A DNA stretch of 64,000 bases, taken from NCBI GenBank assembly GCA_008711135.1, contig VUAW01000003.1, positions 233,676 through 297,675 on the forward strand, given 5' to 3'. Under the pieces are notes generated by a model. It was not told the origin of the DNA and did no database searches. It was given only the letters and a program-made list of their open reading frames with translations. Position numbers and translations under genes: made by a program. Positions 35,439-44,828 of the stretch are shown here, in pieces (the first letter of the stretch is position 1; each line of letters begins with the position of its first letter). This stretch comes from Rhodobacteraceae bacterium LNNU 3342 (GTDB lineage Bacteria > Pseudomonadota > Alphaproteobacteria > Rhodobacterales > Rhodobacteraceae).

Positions 35439-38400
35439 ATGCATGTCGTCTTCCGCGAAAGCCGGGGGCTGGAGGAAACAGCCGCGCCGCAGGATCTGGG
35501 GCAAAGCCCCGCCGATCTTGTGGTGCTGTCCTTTTCCGACAGCGACCTTGGTGCTTTTGCGGCGGGCTGGCACCGGGCCAACGGTGGCTTGCCTACGCTG
35601 CGGCTGGCGAACCTTGCGCAGCTTGCGCATCCCCTGTCAGTCGATACTTATGTCGAGGCGACGCTGTCGGGCGCCAGGGGCATCCTCATCCGGCTGATCG
35701 GGGGCGTGCCCTACTGGTCCTACGGGTTGCAGCAGGTTTACGCGCTGGCACAGGCGCGGGGGATCGCGCTGGCGGTCCTGCCCGCCGATGGTCGCCCTGA
35801 CCCGCGGCTGGACGAATATTCGACGCTGCCGGTTTCAACCCTCCGCCGCCTGTCGCATCTGTGCGACATGGGCGGAGAGGTCGCGGCGCAGGCGGCGCTG
35901 GCGCAGCTTGCGCTGGCGGCGGGGCTTTATGCGGGGCCGGTGCGGGGGGCGAAGGTGCTGCCGCAGGTGGGGGCGTGGGATAGAGGCGTGACCTGTCCTG
36001 CGGCCTTTGCGCTGACCAGCACGCGGCCTCGGATCATCTTGACCTTCTATCGCGCTTATCTTGCGGCGGCGGATCTTGCGCCGGTGCAGGCGATGACTGA
36101 TGCCTTCCAGGCGCGGGGCTTTGATGTGCTGGGGCTGTTCGCGCCCTCGCTCAAGGCGGCCGGCGCGGATGGCTGGCTGCGGCGCTGGGTGGCGCATCTG
36201 GCGCCTGCCGCCATCGTGAACGCGACTGCCTTTTCCTCGGGCGAAGCCGCGCCCCTGGACGTGGCTGGGGTGCCGGTGTTTCAAGTCGCGCTTGCCACAT
36301 CCTCTCGCGCCGCTTGGGAGGAAGAGGATCGCGGCCTTTCCCCTGCCGATCTGGCCATGCATGTCGTCCTGCCAGAGGTTGACGGTCGCATTCTTGCCGG
36401 CGTCGCCTCGTTCAAGGAGCCGCTTCCGCGGGATGAGGCGCTGGAATACGCCCGCAATGCCCATGCGCCCGACGCGGCGCGGATTATGGCGATCGCCGAC
36501 CGCGTGACGGGTTGGGTTGGGCTGGCGAAAAAATCCCCTGCGGAAAAGAAGGTGGCGCTGGTGATGTCCACCTATCCCGGAAAGGCGCATCAGGCCGCCC
36601 ATGCGGTGGGGCTGGATGCGCCGGCCTCTTGCGCGGCCATTCTCCAGGATATGGCTGCGGCGGGTTATCGGGTGGGCGAAGGTGCGCCCCTGCCGCAGGG
36701 GCATGTTGCATGGCCGGTGGCCGAATATCGCGCGGCGCTTGCGCAGCTTTCGCCGTCACTTCAGGCGGCCCTGCCGCCGCGGCCAGAGGATGACCCTGAC
36801 TGCCGGGATGGCGCATTCCATTTCGCCGCCGAATGGCGCGGCAATGCGCTGGTGGCGTTGCAGCCGGAACGTGGACTGCCTGCCGACCGGGACTCAGAAT
36901 ACCACGACCTGAGCCGCCATCCCCGCCATGCCTATGTCGCCTTTTACCTGTGGCTGCGGGTGATGGGTGTGGACGCGCTGGTCCATATCGGCGCGCATGG
37001 CACGCTGGAATGGCTGCCGGGCAAGGCGGTGGCGCTTTCCGACGACTGCTGGCCAGAGGCGCTGGTGGGCGCAATGCCGGTGATCTACCCCTTCATCGTC
37101 AATGATCCGGGAGAGGCCGCACAGGCCAAGCGGCGCATCGGCGCGGTGACCATCGGGCATATCCCGCCGCCGCTGCGCCCCAGCGCCACGGGCCGCCTGT
37201 CGCGGCTCGAAAGCCTGCTGGACGAATTTTCCACCGCCGACGGCCTGGATCCCCGCCGCCGCAACCGGCTGCAATCCGACATCCGGGCCGAGGCGCAGGC
37301 GCTGGGGGTGGAGGAAGATCTTGGCCTCGATGCGGCCACGACTTTGGCCGAGGCGATCACCCGCATCGACCGCTTTGTCTGTGACGTGAAGGAAAGCCAG
37401 TTCGGCGACGGACTGCACATCTTTGGCCGCGAACCGGATGTGCCGCATCTGGAGGGCGCGGCGGCCAGCGCCCGGGCTGAACGTGCGGCGCTTATGGACG
37501 CCTTGGCCGGTCGCCGGGTGGCTGCAGGGCCTTCGGGTTCGCCCTACCGTGGGCGGGCGGATGTGCTGCCGACGGGGCGGAACCTGTTCACCACAGATCC
37601 CCGCGCCGTGCCTTCCCGCGCGGCTTATGCGCAGGGCGTGAAACTGGCCGAGGAACTGGTGCGCCGTCACCTGCAGGACCACGGCGATTATCCCAAGGGG
37701 CTGGTCGTGGATCTATGGGGCTCGGCCACCATGCGCACGGCGGGCGAGGAATTCGCCATGGCGCTGCACCTGCTGGGGGCGAAACCGGTGTGGGACGAAG
37801 ACTCCGACCGGGTGAGCGGGGTGGAGATCCTGCCCATCGCCCTTCTGGAACGGCCGCGGCTGGATGTGACGCTGCGGGTATCAGGCCTGTTCCGCGACGT
37901 GTTCCCCACGCTGGCGGCGCTGTTCGGTCAGGCTGTCCGGATGCTGGCGGAACGGGATGAGGCCCCCGGCTGGAATCCCTATGTTGGCCAGACAGGGGCG
38001 CGGGTTTATGGCCCGGCGCCGGGCAGCTATGGTTTAGGTTTGGATGCCGAGGATTACGGGCCCGAAGGCCGTGCCCGCGCGGGCGAGGCGTGGCTGAGGG
38101 CCAGCGAATGGGCGCTGGATGGCGCAGGCCGCGATGCAGAGGGGCTGCGGGCGCGGGTGGCGGGGGCTGATGCCTTTGTCCATCTTCAGGACCTGCCGGA
38201 AACCGATCTCCTTCTTGCCGCCGATTACGCCGCGCATGAAGCGGGCTTTGCCGCTGCGCAGGCCGTGACGGGCGGGCAGGCCGCGCTTTACCACATGGAC
38301 GTTACCCGCTCCGACGCCCCCTGCGCCCGCACCCTGCAGGAGGAAATCGCCCGCGTCGTCCGCGCCCGCGCCACCAATCCTGACTGGATCACGGGCATGA

Positions 38401-38669
38401 TGCGCCACGGCTTTCGCGGCGGGGCCGAGATCGCGGCAACGCTTGACCACATGGCGGCCTTTGCCCATCTGGCCGGGGTAGTCGCGCCGCATCTTTTCGA
38501 CGCCTATCACGAGGCGACACTAGGGGATGAGGCGGTGCGCGACTTCCTTGCGCGTGAAAACCCCGGTGCGCTGCGGGCGATGGAGACGCGCTTCCTGGCG
38601 CTGCATGAGGCGGGGCTGTGGGTGACGCGACGCAACTCGATCCTTGCTGGCTTGGGGGCGGCGGAATGA
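35439..38669 (+). CDS. cobN: Aerobic cobaltochelatase subunit CobN
   Basis: A 1076-residue protein, the large subunit that inserts Co2+ into hydrogenobyrinic a,c-diamide with CobS and CobT. Family blocks include GARGILIRLIGGVPYW, FGHxG-type HIGAHGTLEWLPGKAVALS, MPVIYPFIVNDPGEAAQAKRR and TNPDWITGMMRHGFRGGAEIA (blocks shown separately). It is shorter than the roughly 1270-residue Pseudomonas protein but consistent with Rhodobacter-type CobN. cobS and cobT are not in the window. It overlaps cobG by four bases. Confidence 0.96.
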   Translation: MHVVFRESRGLEETAAPQDLGQSPADLVVLSFSDSDLGAFAAGWHRANGGLPTLRLANLAQLAHPLSVDTYVEATLSGARGILIRLIGGVPYWSYGLQQVYALAQARGIALAVLPADGRPDPRLDEYSTLPVSTLRRLSHLCDMGGEVAAQAALAQLALAAGLYAGPVRGAKVLPQVGAWDRGVTCPAAFALTSTRPRIILTFYRAYLAAADLAPVQAMTDAFQARGFDVLGLFAPSLKAAGADGWLRRWVAHLAPAAIVNATAFSSGEAAPLDVAGVPVFQVALATSSRAAWEEEDRGLSPADLAMHVVLPEVDGRILAGVASFKEPLPRDEALEYARNAHAPDAARIMAIADRVTGWVGLAKKSPAEKKVALVMSTYPGKAHQAAHAVGLDAPASCAAILQDMAAAGYRVGEGAPLPQGHVAWPVAEYRAALAQLSPSLQAALPPRPEDDPDCRDGAFHFAAEWRGNALVALQPERGLPADRDSEYHDLSRHPRHAYVAFYLWLRVMGVDALVHIGAHGTLEWLPGKAVALSDDCWPEALVGAMPVIYPFIVNDPGEAAQAKRRIGAVTIGHIPPPLRPSATGRLSRLESLLDEFSTADGLDPRRRNRLQSDIRAEAQALGVEEDLGLDAATTLAEAITRIDRFVCDVKESQFGDGLHIFGREPDVPHLEGAAASARAERAALMDALAGRRVAAGPSGSPYRGRADVLPTGRNLFTTDPRAVPSRAAYAQGVKLAEELVRRHLQDHGDYPKGLVVDLWGSATMRTAGEEFAMALHLLGAKPVWDEDSDRVSGVEILPIALLERPRLDVTLRVSGLFRDVFPTLAALFGQAVRMLAERDEAPGWNPYVGQTGARVYGPAPGSYGLGLDAEDYGPEGRARAGEAWLRASEWALDGAGRDAEGLRARVAGADAFVHLQDLPETDLLLAADYAAHEAGFAAAQAVTGGQAALYHMDVTRSDAPCARTLQEEIARVVRARATNPDWITGMMRHGFRGGAEIAATLDHMAAFAHLAGVVAPHLFDAYHEATLGDEAVRDFLARENPGALRAMETRFLALHEAGLWVTRRNSILAGLGAAE

Positions 38670-39703
38670 GGCCCGAGGCAAAGGGCTGGTGCCCCGGCGC
38701 CTTCCGCCCGATGATGTCCGGCGACGGGCTGATCGTGCGGGTGCGCCCGCGGCTGGCTGCACTGACACGGGCGCAACTCCGCGCGATCTGCGAAGGTGCT
38801 CGACGCTGGGGTTCGGGGATCATCGACCTCACCAATCGCGCGAACTTGCAACTGCGTGGGATCAGCGAAGCGGGGCACGCACCGCTTCTGGACCTGTTGG
38901 CGGGTGCCGGGCTGCTCGAACCCGATCCGGCGATGGAGGGGCGGCGCAATATCCTGACGGAGCCGCTCTGGGCAGAGGGCGACGATACCCACTACATCGC
39001 AGAGGAACTTTCTGCCCGTCTTGCGGAACTGCCGCCGCTGCCGGCCAAGTTCGGCTTTGCCATCGACGCAGGGCCAGCGCCGCTGCTGCAGGGCGATCCT
39101 GCCGATATCCGGGTGGAGCGCAGCGCGGATGGCCTGATCCTGCGTGCCGACGGCGCGGCGCGTGGTGTGGCGCTGACGGCCGGTGAGGCCGTAGACCGGA
39201 TCATCGACATGGCGCGATCCTTCGCCGCGACCGGCGCCCGCCGTATGGCCGATGTTGCGCCCGAAGGGGCGGTGCCGCCGCTTCCGCCCGCTGCGCGTCC
39301 GCAGGGGCTGGGGCTGCCGTTCGGGCAGACGGATGCCGATGCGCTGGACGCGGTGCAGGGGGACATCCGCGTGACGCCCTGGCGGATGATCCTCGCCGCA
39401 CCTGCGCCGGGGTTTCTGCGGGCGGACGATCCGCTGCTGAAGGCCCATGCCTGCGCGGGCCGCCCCTTCTGCCCCGCGGCAACAGTGGAAACCCGCGCGC
39501 TTGCCCGGAGGCTGGCGGCGCATCTGCCGGAGGTGCATGTTTCGGGCTGCTCCAAGGGCTGTGCCCATTCGCGCCCCGCCCCCGTGACGCTGGTGGGCCG
39601 GGAGGGTCGTTTTGATCTGGTCCGCAGCGGTCGCGCATGGGATACGCCTGCCGAAACCGGCCTTGAGCCGGCCACGATCCTCTCCCGCTTCGGAGCCGAC
39701 TGA
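38666..39703 (+). CDS. cobG: Precorrin-3B synthase
   Basis: A 345-residue member of the nitrite/sulfite reductase-like family that hydroxylates and lactonises precorrin-3A using O2. The Fe-S/sirohaem-type Cys motif appears as CAGRPFC...CSKGCAH in the C-terminal half; N-terminal RGISEAGHAPLLDLL and NLQLRG are typical. CobG marks the aerobic pathway. The ATG at 38666 overlaps the cobN stop (ATGA). Confidence 0.93.
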   Translation: MRPEAKGWCPGAFRPMMSGDGLIVRVRPRLAALTRAQLRAICEGARRWGSGIIDLTNRANLQLRGISEAGHAPLLDLLAGAGLLEPDPAMEGRRNILTEPLWAEGDDTHYIAEELSARLAELPPLPAKFGFAIDAGPAPLLQGDPADIRVERSADGLILRADGAARGVALTAGEAVDRIIDMARSFAATGARRMADVAPEGAVPPLPPAARPQGLGLPFGQTDADALDAVQGDIRVTPWRMILAAPAPGFLRADDPLLKAHACAGRPFCPAATVETRALARRLAAHLPEVHVSGCSKGCAHSRPAPVTLVGREGRFDLVRSGRAWDTPAETGLEPATILSRFGAD

Positions 39704-40332
39704 TGCCCTACAGCTATGAAACCGACGGCGCGGCGATCTACCGCCAGTCCTTTGCCACGATCCGGGCCGAGGCCGACCTTGCGCGTTTCACGCCCGAGGA
39801 GGAGCAGGTCGCCGTCCGCATGATCCACGCCGCCGGAATGGTGGGGCTTGAGGAACACATCCGCTTTTCCCCCGGCTTCGTCACGGCGGCACGGGCCGCG
39901 CTGGAGGCCGGCGCGCCCATCCTTTGCGACGCGCGGATGGTGAGCGAAGGTGTCACCCGCCCGCGCTTGCCCGCGAAGAACGAGGTGATCTGCACGCTGC
40001 ACGATCCGCAGGTCCCCGAACTGGCCAAGGCGATGGGCAATACCCGGTCGGCGGCGGCGCTGGAACTGTGGCGGCCGCATCTGGCGGGGGCGGTGGTGGC
40101 CATCGGCAACGCGCCCACGGCCCTTTTCCACCTGCTGAACATGCTGGAAGATCCCGCCTGCCCGCGCCCTGCCGCGATCATTGGCTGCCCGGTGGGCTTT
40201 GTAGGCGCGGTTGAATCCAAGGACGCGCTTTGGGCGGCGCAGCCGGTCCCTTCGGTCATCGTGCAGGGTCGGCTGGGCGGCAGCGCCATCACCGTCGCCG
40301 CCATCAACGCCATCGCGAGCCGCGCGGAATGA
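39703..40332 (+). CDS. cobH: Precorrin-8X methylmutase
   Basis: A 209-residue enzyme that moves the C-11 methyl to C-12 to give hydrogenobyrinic acid. RMIHAAGMVG with the catalytic His and the family segments DARMVSEGV, GNAPTALFHLL and IGCPVGFVGAVESKDAL are all present. It overlaps cobG by 1 base (TGATG) and cobI by 4. Confidence 0.96.
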   Translation: MPYSYETDGAAIYRQSFATIRAEADLARFTPEEEQVAVRMIHAAGMVGLEEHIRFSPGFVTAARAALEAGAPILCDARMVSEGVTRPRLPAKNEVICTLHDPQVPELAKAMGNTRSAAALELWRPHLAGAVVAIGNAPTALFHLLNMLEDPACPRPAAIIGCPVGFVGAVESKDALWAAQPVPSVIVQGRLGGSAITVAAINAIASRAE

Positions 40333-41051
40333 GCGGGACGGTCTATGGCGTGGGGCTTGGCCCCGGAACCCCGGACCTGATGAGCGTCCGGGCCGACAGG
40401 CTGGTGCGGAACGCCCGTCACGTGGCGTTTTTCCGCAAGGCCGGGCGCAAGGGGCAGGCCCGCCAGATCGTGGAAGGGATGCTCCACCCCGACGCGGTGG
40501 AAATCCCGATGGAATACCCGGTCACGACCGAGATCCCGCTGGACGACCCGCGTTATAACGAGGTGCTCTCGGGCTTCTACGCTGACTGCGTGGCGCGGCT
40601 TTGTGCGCTGACGCCGAGGGGCGACGTGGTGGTGCTGTGCGAAGGCGATCCGTTCTTCTACGGCTCATTCATGCATCTGTTCACCCGCCTGCAGGGCCGC
40701 TGTCCGGTAGAGGTCGTGCCTGCCATCACCGGAATGTCGGGCGCCTGGACGGCAAGCGGCGCGCCGATCACCTGGGGCGATGACGTTCTGACGGTGCTGA
40801 TGGCGACCTTGCCAGAGGCGGAGCTGACCCGCCGCATGGCCGATACCGATGCGCTGGTGGTGATGAAGATCGGGCGCAACATCGACAAGGTGCGCCGGGC
40901 GCTGACGGCCGCAGGCCGCGCGGATGAGGCTTGGCTGGTCGAATACGCCGCCATGCCGCAGCAGCGCGTGCTCCGCCTGTCCGAGGCTGGGGAGTGCGTG
41001 ACCCCATACTTCTCGATCGTGCTGGTGCACGGGCAGGGGCGGCGGCCATGA
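40329..41051 (+). CDS. cobI: Precorrin-2 C20-methyltransferase
   Basis: A 240-residue SAM-dependent tetrapyrrole methylase. YGVGLGPGTPDLMSV is the N-terminal glycine loop; CEGDPFFYGSFMHL and VVPAITGMSGAWTASG are the SAM/substrate blocks. It methylates C20 of precorrin-2. It overlaps cobH and cobJ by four bases each. Confidence 0.95.
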   Translation: MSGTVYGVGLGPGTPDLMSVRADRLVRNARHVAFFRKAGRKGQARQIVEGMLHPDAVEIPMEYPVTTEIPLDDPRYNEVLSGFYADCVARLCALTPRGDVVVLCEGDPFFYGSFMHLFTRLQGRCPVEVVPAITGMSGAWTASGAPITWGDDVLTVLMATLPEAELTRRMADTDALVVMKIGRNIDKVRRALTAAGRADEAWLVEYAAMPQQRVLRLSEAGECVTPYFSIVLVHGQGRRP

Positions 41052-41800
41052 GCGGCTGGGTCGCTATTGCGGGGCTTGGCCCGGGGTCTGATCTGCTGGT
41101 GACACCCGAGGTGACAGCGGCGCTGGCAGAGGCGACGGATGTGGTGGGCTACATCCCCTACGTTGCCCGCGTGGCTGCGCGTGATGGGCTGACCCTGCAC
41201 CCGACCGATAATCGTGTGGAACTGGATCGGGCGGCGCATGCGCTGTCAATGGCGGCAGAGGGGCGGCGGGTCGTCGTGGTGTCCTCGGGCGATCCGGGGG
41301 TTTTTGCCATGGCCTCGGCGGTGTTCGAGGCGCTGGAGGCTGGGCCTGAGGCGTGGCGTGATCTGGACATCCGCGTGCTGCCGGGGATCACGGCAATGCT
41401 GGCCGCCGCAGCCCGGGCGGGGGCGCCGCTGGGGCATGATTTCTGCGCGATCAACCTTTCTGACAACCTCAAGCCTTGGGCGCTGATCGAAAAGCGCCTG
41501 CGGCTGGCGGCTGAGGCTGATTTCGCGATGGCCTTCTACAACCCGCGGTCGCGTTCCCGCCCCGAGGGGTTCGCGCGGGCGCTGGAGGTTCTGCGCGAGG
41601 CCTGTGGCGACGCTCGGCCTGTGATCTTTGCCCGCGCGGTTTCCACGCCAGAGGAATCGCTGCGCGTCGTGCCGCTGACCGAGGCACAGCCAGAGATGGC
41701 CGACATGCGCACCATGGTCATCGTCGGGTCAAGCCAGACGCGGATCATCGAGCGGAAGGGCACACCGATCGTCTATACGCCCCGGGGCGTGGCGGGATGA
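41048..41800 (+). CDS. cobJ: Precorrin-3B C17-methyltransferase
   Basis: A 250-residue tetrapyrrole methylase that methylates C17 and contracts the ring. AIAGLGPGSDLLVTPEV, VVSSGDPGVFAMAS, GAPLGHDFCAINLSDNLKPW and MAFYNPRSRSRPEGF are CobJ-specific blocks. The 3' end overlaps the convergent cobK by 28 bases. Confidence 0.95.
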   Translation: MSGWVAIAGLGPGSDLLVTPEVTAALAEATDVVGYIPYVARVAARDGLTLHPTDNRVELDRAAHALSMAAEGRRVVVVSSGDPGVFAMASAVFEALEAGPEAWRDLDIRVLPGITAMLAAAARAGAPLGHDFCAINLSDNLKPWALIEKRLRLAAEADFAMAFYNPRSRSRPEGFARALEVLREACGDARPVIFARAVSTPEESLRVVPLTEAQPEMADMRTMVIVGSSQTRIIERKGTPIVYTPRGVAG

Positions 41801-42525
41801 TCGAGCCAGCCGAGAACCTCTTCAACCGATGCAGCTTCCTGCCGCGGCGGGAGAGCAGGTCGGTCGATCAGGAGAACCGGCAGGCCAAGGTGCCGCGCGG
41901 CAGTCAGCTTTGCCTCGGCCCCCGTGCCGCCGGCATTCTTGGCCACGACCAGTTCGATCCGGTGTTCCTGCATGAGGGCGATGTCGCCCTGAGCAGTGAA
42001 GGGGCCGCGATCCACGATGACCGTATGATCGGGCAGGGGCGGCGGGGCCTCTGGCGCGTCCACCAGCCGCAGGACGTAGTGATGCTGCGGCTGGGCGGCG
42101 AATGCGGCCAGATGCATCCGGCCAAGCGCCAGCAGAACCCGGCGCGGCGGGCCGGACAGTGCGGCGACGGCCGCAGGAATGTCGGGCGCCGTGTGCCAGT
42201 CATCGCCTGCCTGCGCCCTCCACGGCGGGCGCGTCAGGGCGATCAGCGGTACGCCTACGGCTTGGGCGGCGGCAACGGCATTCCGGCTCATCTGCGCGGC
42301 AAAGGGATGGGTGGCATCCACCAGATGCGTGACGGCATTGTCCCGCAGGTAGGTGGTAAGGCCATCGATACCGCCGAACCCGCCCGTCCGGGTTGGAATG
42401 GGCTGCGGCTTGGGACGTTCCACCCGCCCGGCGTAGGAAAGGGTCGCGCGCTCGCCACGTTCCGCAAGCGCGCGGGCAAGGGCGCTTGCTTCGGTCGTGC
42501 CACCAAGGATGAGGATGTTTCGCAT
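41773..42525 (-). CDS. cobK: Precorrin-6A reductase
   Basis: A 250-residue NADPH-dependent reductase of precorrin-6A. LILGGTTEASALA at the start, HLVDATHPFAAQMSRNA, PPWRAQ and VVAKNAGGTGAEAKLTAA are typical of CobK/CbiJ. It runs opposite to the rest of the operon, antiparallel-overlapping cobJ (28 bases) and sharing its start codon region with cobL: CATG at 42523-42526 contains both ATGs. Confidence 0.95.
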   Translation of the reverse strand: MRNILILGGTTEASALARALAERGERATLSYAGRVERPKPQPIPTRTGGFGGIDGLTTYLRDNAVTHLVDATHPFAAQMSRNAVAAAQAVGVPLIALTRPPWRAQAGDDWHTAPDIPAAVAALSGPPRRVLLALGRMHLAAFAAQPQHHYVLRLVDAPEAPPPLPDHTVIVDRGPFTAQGDIALMQEHRIELVVAKNAGGTGAEAKLTAARHLGLPVLLIDRPALPPRQEAASVEEVLGWLDHPATPRGV

Positions 42526-43714
42526 GTCTGATCCCTGGCTCACGATCGTCGGTCTGGGCGAAGATGGCCCGGACGGGCTGCCGCCTGCAAGCCGCAATGC
42601 GCTGGCAGGGGCCGAGGTGGTCATGGGCGCGGCGCGGCATCTGTCGCTGCTGCCGGACCTTGTGGCGGAGCGGCTGGAATGGCCGGTGCCGTTTGCCGAA
42701 GGCATCCCGCGGCTTCTGGCGCTGCGGGGGCGGCGGGTGGTGATGCTGGCCTCGGGTGATCCGTTCTGGTTCGGGGCGGGGACCAGCGTGACCCGGCATC
42801 TTGACCCGGGGGAATGGCGCGCCCTGCCGGGGCCGTCGACCTTCTCGCTCGCCGCGTCGCGTTTGGGCTGGGGGCTGGAGGGGGTGGTTTGTCTTGGCCT
42901 TCATGCGGCCCCCCTGTCGCGGCTGCGCCCGCATCTGGGTGAAGGGGTGCGGGCTATCGTGTTGCTGCGCGACGGGACAGCGGTGGCGGATCTCGCGGAT
43001 TGGCTGGTGGGTGCGGGGCTTGGTGCATCGCGCCTGCATGTGCTGGAGGCGCTGGGCGGCCCCCGCGAACGGCTGCGCGACAGCGTGGCAAAGGCGCTGG
43101 ATTTTACTGACATCATTCATCCTGTCGCCGTAGCGATAGAGGCGCGCGGGCAGGGGATGCCGCAGGCGCAGGGCGTGCCGGATGATCTTTTTGACCACGA
43201 TGGGCAGATCACCAAGCGCCCGGTGCGGGCGCTGACGCTGTCGGCCCTTGCCCCGCGGGCTGGAGAGCTCTTGTGGGACATTGGCGCGGGATCGGGTTCC
43301 ATCGGGATCGAATGGCTGCTGGCGCATCCGGCCACCCGCGCCATTGGGGTTGAGGCTGATCCAACCCGCCTTGCCCGTGCCCGCCGGAATGCCGACGTGC
43401 TGGGCGTGGACCGGCTGCAACTGGTACAGGGGCGCGCGCCCGAGGCGATGGCGGGCCTGCCGCTGCCCGATGCCGTGTTCATCGGTGGCGGCCTGTCACA
43501 CGACCTGCTGACGCATCTCTGGTCCGTCCTGCAACCGGGCACCCGGATCGTTGCCAATGCCGTGACGCTGGAGTCCGAGGCGCTGCTGGCGCAGTGGCAC
43601 GCACAGGCCAGTGGCAGCCTGCTGCGAATCGAACTTGCGGAGGCGCAGCCGCTTGGCCCCCGCAGGGGATGGCGCGCCGCCTATCCGATCGTGCAGTGGA
43701 GCGTGACCCGATGA
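42524..43714 (+). CDS. cobL: Precorrin-6Y methyltransferase/decarboxylase
   Basis: A 396-residue fusion. The N-terminal CbiE-type methylase (about 1-190; TIVGLGEDGPDGLP, LASGDPFWFGAG) methylates C5, and the C-terminal CbiT-type domain (about 205-396; LLWDIGAGSGSIGIEWLL) methylates C15 and decarboxylates. Both ATGs of cobL and the divergent cobK lie in one CATG. An AAGGATGAGGATG stretch inside cobK serves as ribosome-binding site. Confidence 0.95.
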   Translation: MSDPWLTIVGLGEDGPDGLPPASRNALAGAEVVMGAARHLSLLPDLVAERLEWPVPFAEGIPRLLALRGRRVVMLASGDPFWFGAGTSVTRHLDPGEWRALPGPSTFSLAASRLGWGLEGVVCLGLHAAPLSRLRPHLGEGVRAIVLLRDGTAVADLADWLVGAGLGASRLHVLEALGGPRERLRDSVAKALDFTDIIHPVAVAIEARGQGMPQAQGVPDDLFDHDGQITKRPVRALTLSALAPRAGELLWDIGAGSGSIGIEWLLAHPATRAIGVEADPTRLARARRNADVLGVDRLQLVQGRAPEAMAGLPLPDAVFIGGGLSHDLLTHLWSVLQPGTRIVANAVTLESEALLAQWHAQASGSLLRIELAEAQPLGPRRGWRAAYPIVQWSVTR

Positions 43715-44067
43715 TCGTTGCTGGGTTCGGCTTTCGCGGGGCGGCCACTGAGGCTTCGCTGCTGGCGGCACTGGGCGAGGCCCGCCCGCAGGCCTTGGCC
43801 GCGCCAGAGGACAAGGCCGCCGCCCCCTGTCTGGCCGCCCTGTCCCGTCGGCTGCGCTTGCCCGTGATTCCGGTTCCGCCGGGGGCGCTGTTGGCAGTGA
43901 CCACGCTGACTCACTCGCCCCGCGTTCAGGAAAAACGTGGCACCGGCAGCGTGGCCGAGGCAGCGGCCCTTGCCGCCGCCGGCCCCAAGGCCCGGCTTCT
44001 GGGGCCACGGACCGTTTCGCCTGACCGGATGGCCACCTGTGCCCTTGCTGAAAGGAAAGATCCATGA
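43711..44067 (+). CDS. cobE: CobE/CbiG C-terminal-domain protein
   Basis: A 118-residue protein equivalent to the C-terminal domain of Cbi[51 protein letters not shown] and [20 protein letters not shown] (blocks given separately). CobE is required in the aerobic pathway but its exact step is not settled. It overlaps cobL and cobM by four bases each. Confidence 0.9.
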   Translation: MIVAGFGFRGAATEASLLAALGEARPQALAAPEDKAAAPCLAALSRRLRLPVIPVPPGALLAVTTLTHSPRVQEKRGTGSVAEAAALAAAGPKARLLGPRTVSPDRMATCALAERKDP

Positions 44068-44828
44068 CCGTTCATTTCATCGGCGCAGGCCCCGGGGCTG
44101 CCGACCTTCTGACCCTGCGGGGCCGTGACATCATCGCCCGCTGCCCGGTCTGCCTTTATGCCGGGTCGCTGGTGCCGGAGGAGATCCTGTCCCACTGTCC
44201 GCCGGGGGCGCGGATCGTGAACACCGCGCCGCTGGATCTGGATGCGATCATCGCCGAATGCCGCGCCGCGCATGAGGCCGGGCGGGACGTGGCGCGGCTG
44301 CATTCGGGGGATCTTTCGGTCTGGTCGGCGATGGGGGAACAGCTGCGCCGCCTGCGGGCGGAAGGGATTCCTTACACGGTCACGCCGGGGGTGCCGTCCT
44401 TCGCGGCGGCGGCGGCGGCGCTGGGGGCGGAACTGACGCTGCCGGGGCTGGCGCAATCGGTGGTTCTGACGCGGACGCCGGGCCGGGCCTCTGCCATGCC
44501 CGAAGGGGAGAGTCTGACGAACTTCGCAGCCACCGGGGCAACGCTGGCCATCCATCTATCGATCCACAACCTGTCGCGGGTGGTTGCGGACTTGGTGCCT
44601 GCCTATGGCGCGGATTGCCCGGTGGCGGTGGTCTATCGCGCAAGCTGGCCGGACGAAAAGATCGTCCGCGCGACGCTGTCCACCATCGAGGCCGCAATGG
44701 GCGAGGGGGTGGAGCGGACGGCGCTGATTCTTGTGGGACCCGCGCTAGCGGCAGAGGGTTTCGACGAAAGCTGCCTTTATTCCACCGGCTATGACCGCCG
44801 GTTCCGCCCGCAGGGGGCGCGGGAATGA
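44064..44828 (+). CDS. cobM: Precorrin-4 C11-methyltransferase
   Basis: A 254-residue tetrapyrrole methylase. [48 protein letters not shown] and [17 protein letters not shown] match CobM/CbiF. It methylates C11 of precorrin-4. It overlaps its neighbours by four bases, consistent with tight co-translation. Confidence 0.96.
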   Translation: MTVHFIGAGPGAADLLTLRGRDIIARCPVCLYAGSLVPEEILSHCPPGARIVNTAPLDLDAIIAECRAAHEAGRDVARLHSGDLSVWSAMGEQLRRLRAEGIPYTVTPGVPSFAAAAAALGAELTLPGLAQSVVLTRTPGRASAMPEGESLTNFAATGATLAIHLSIHNLSRVVADLVPAYGADCPVAVVYRASWPDEKIVRATLSTIEAAMGEGVERTALILVGPALAAEGFDESCLYSTGYDRRFRPQGARE

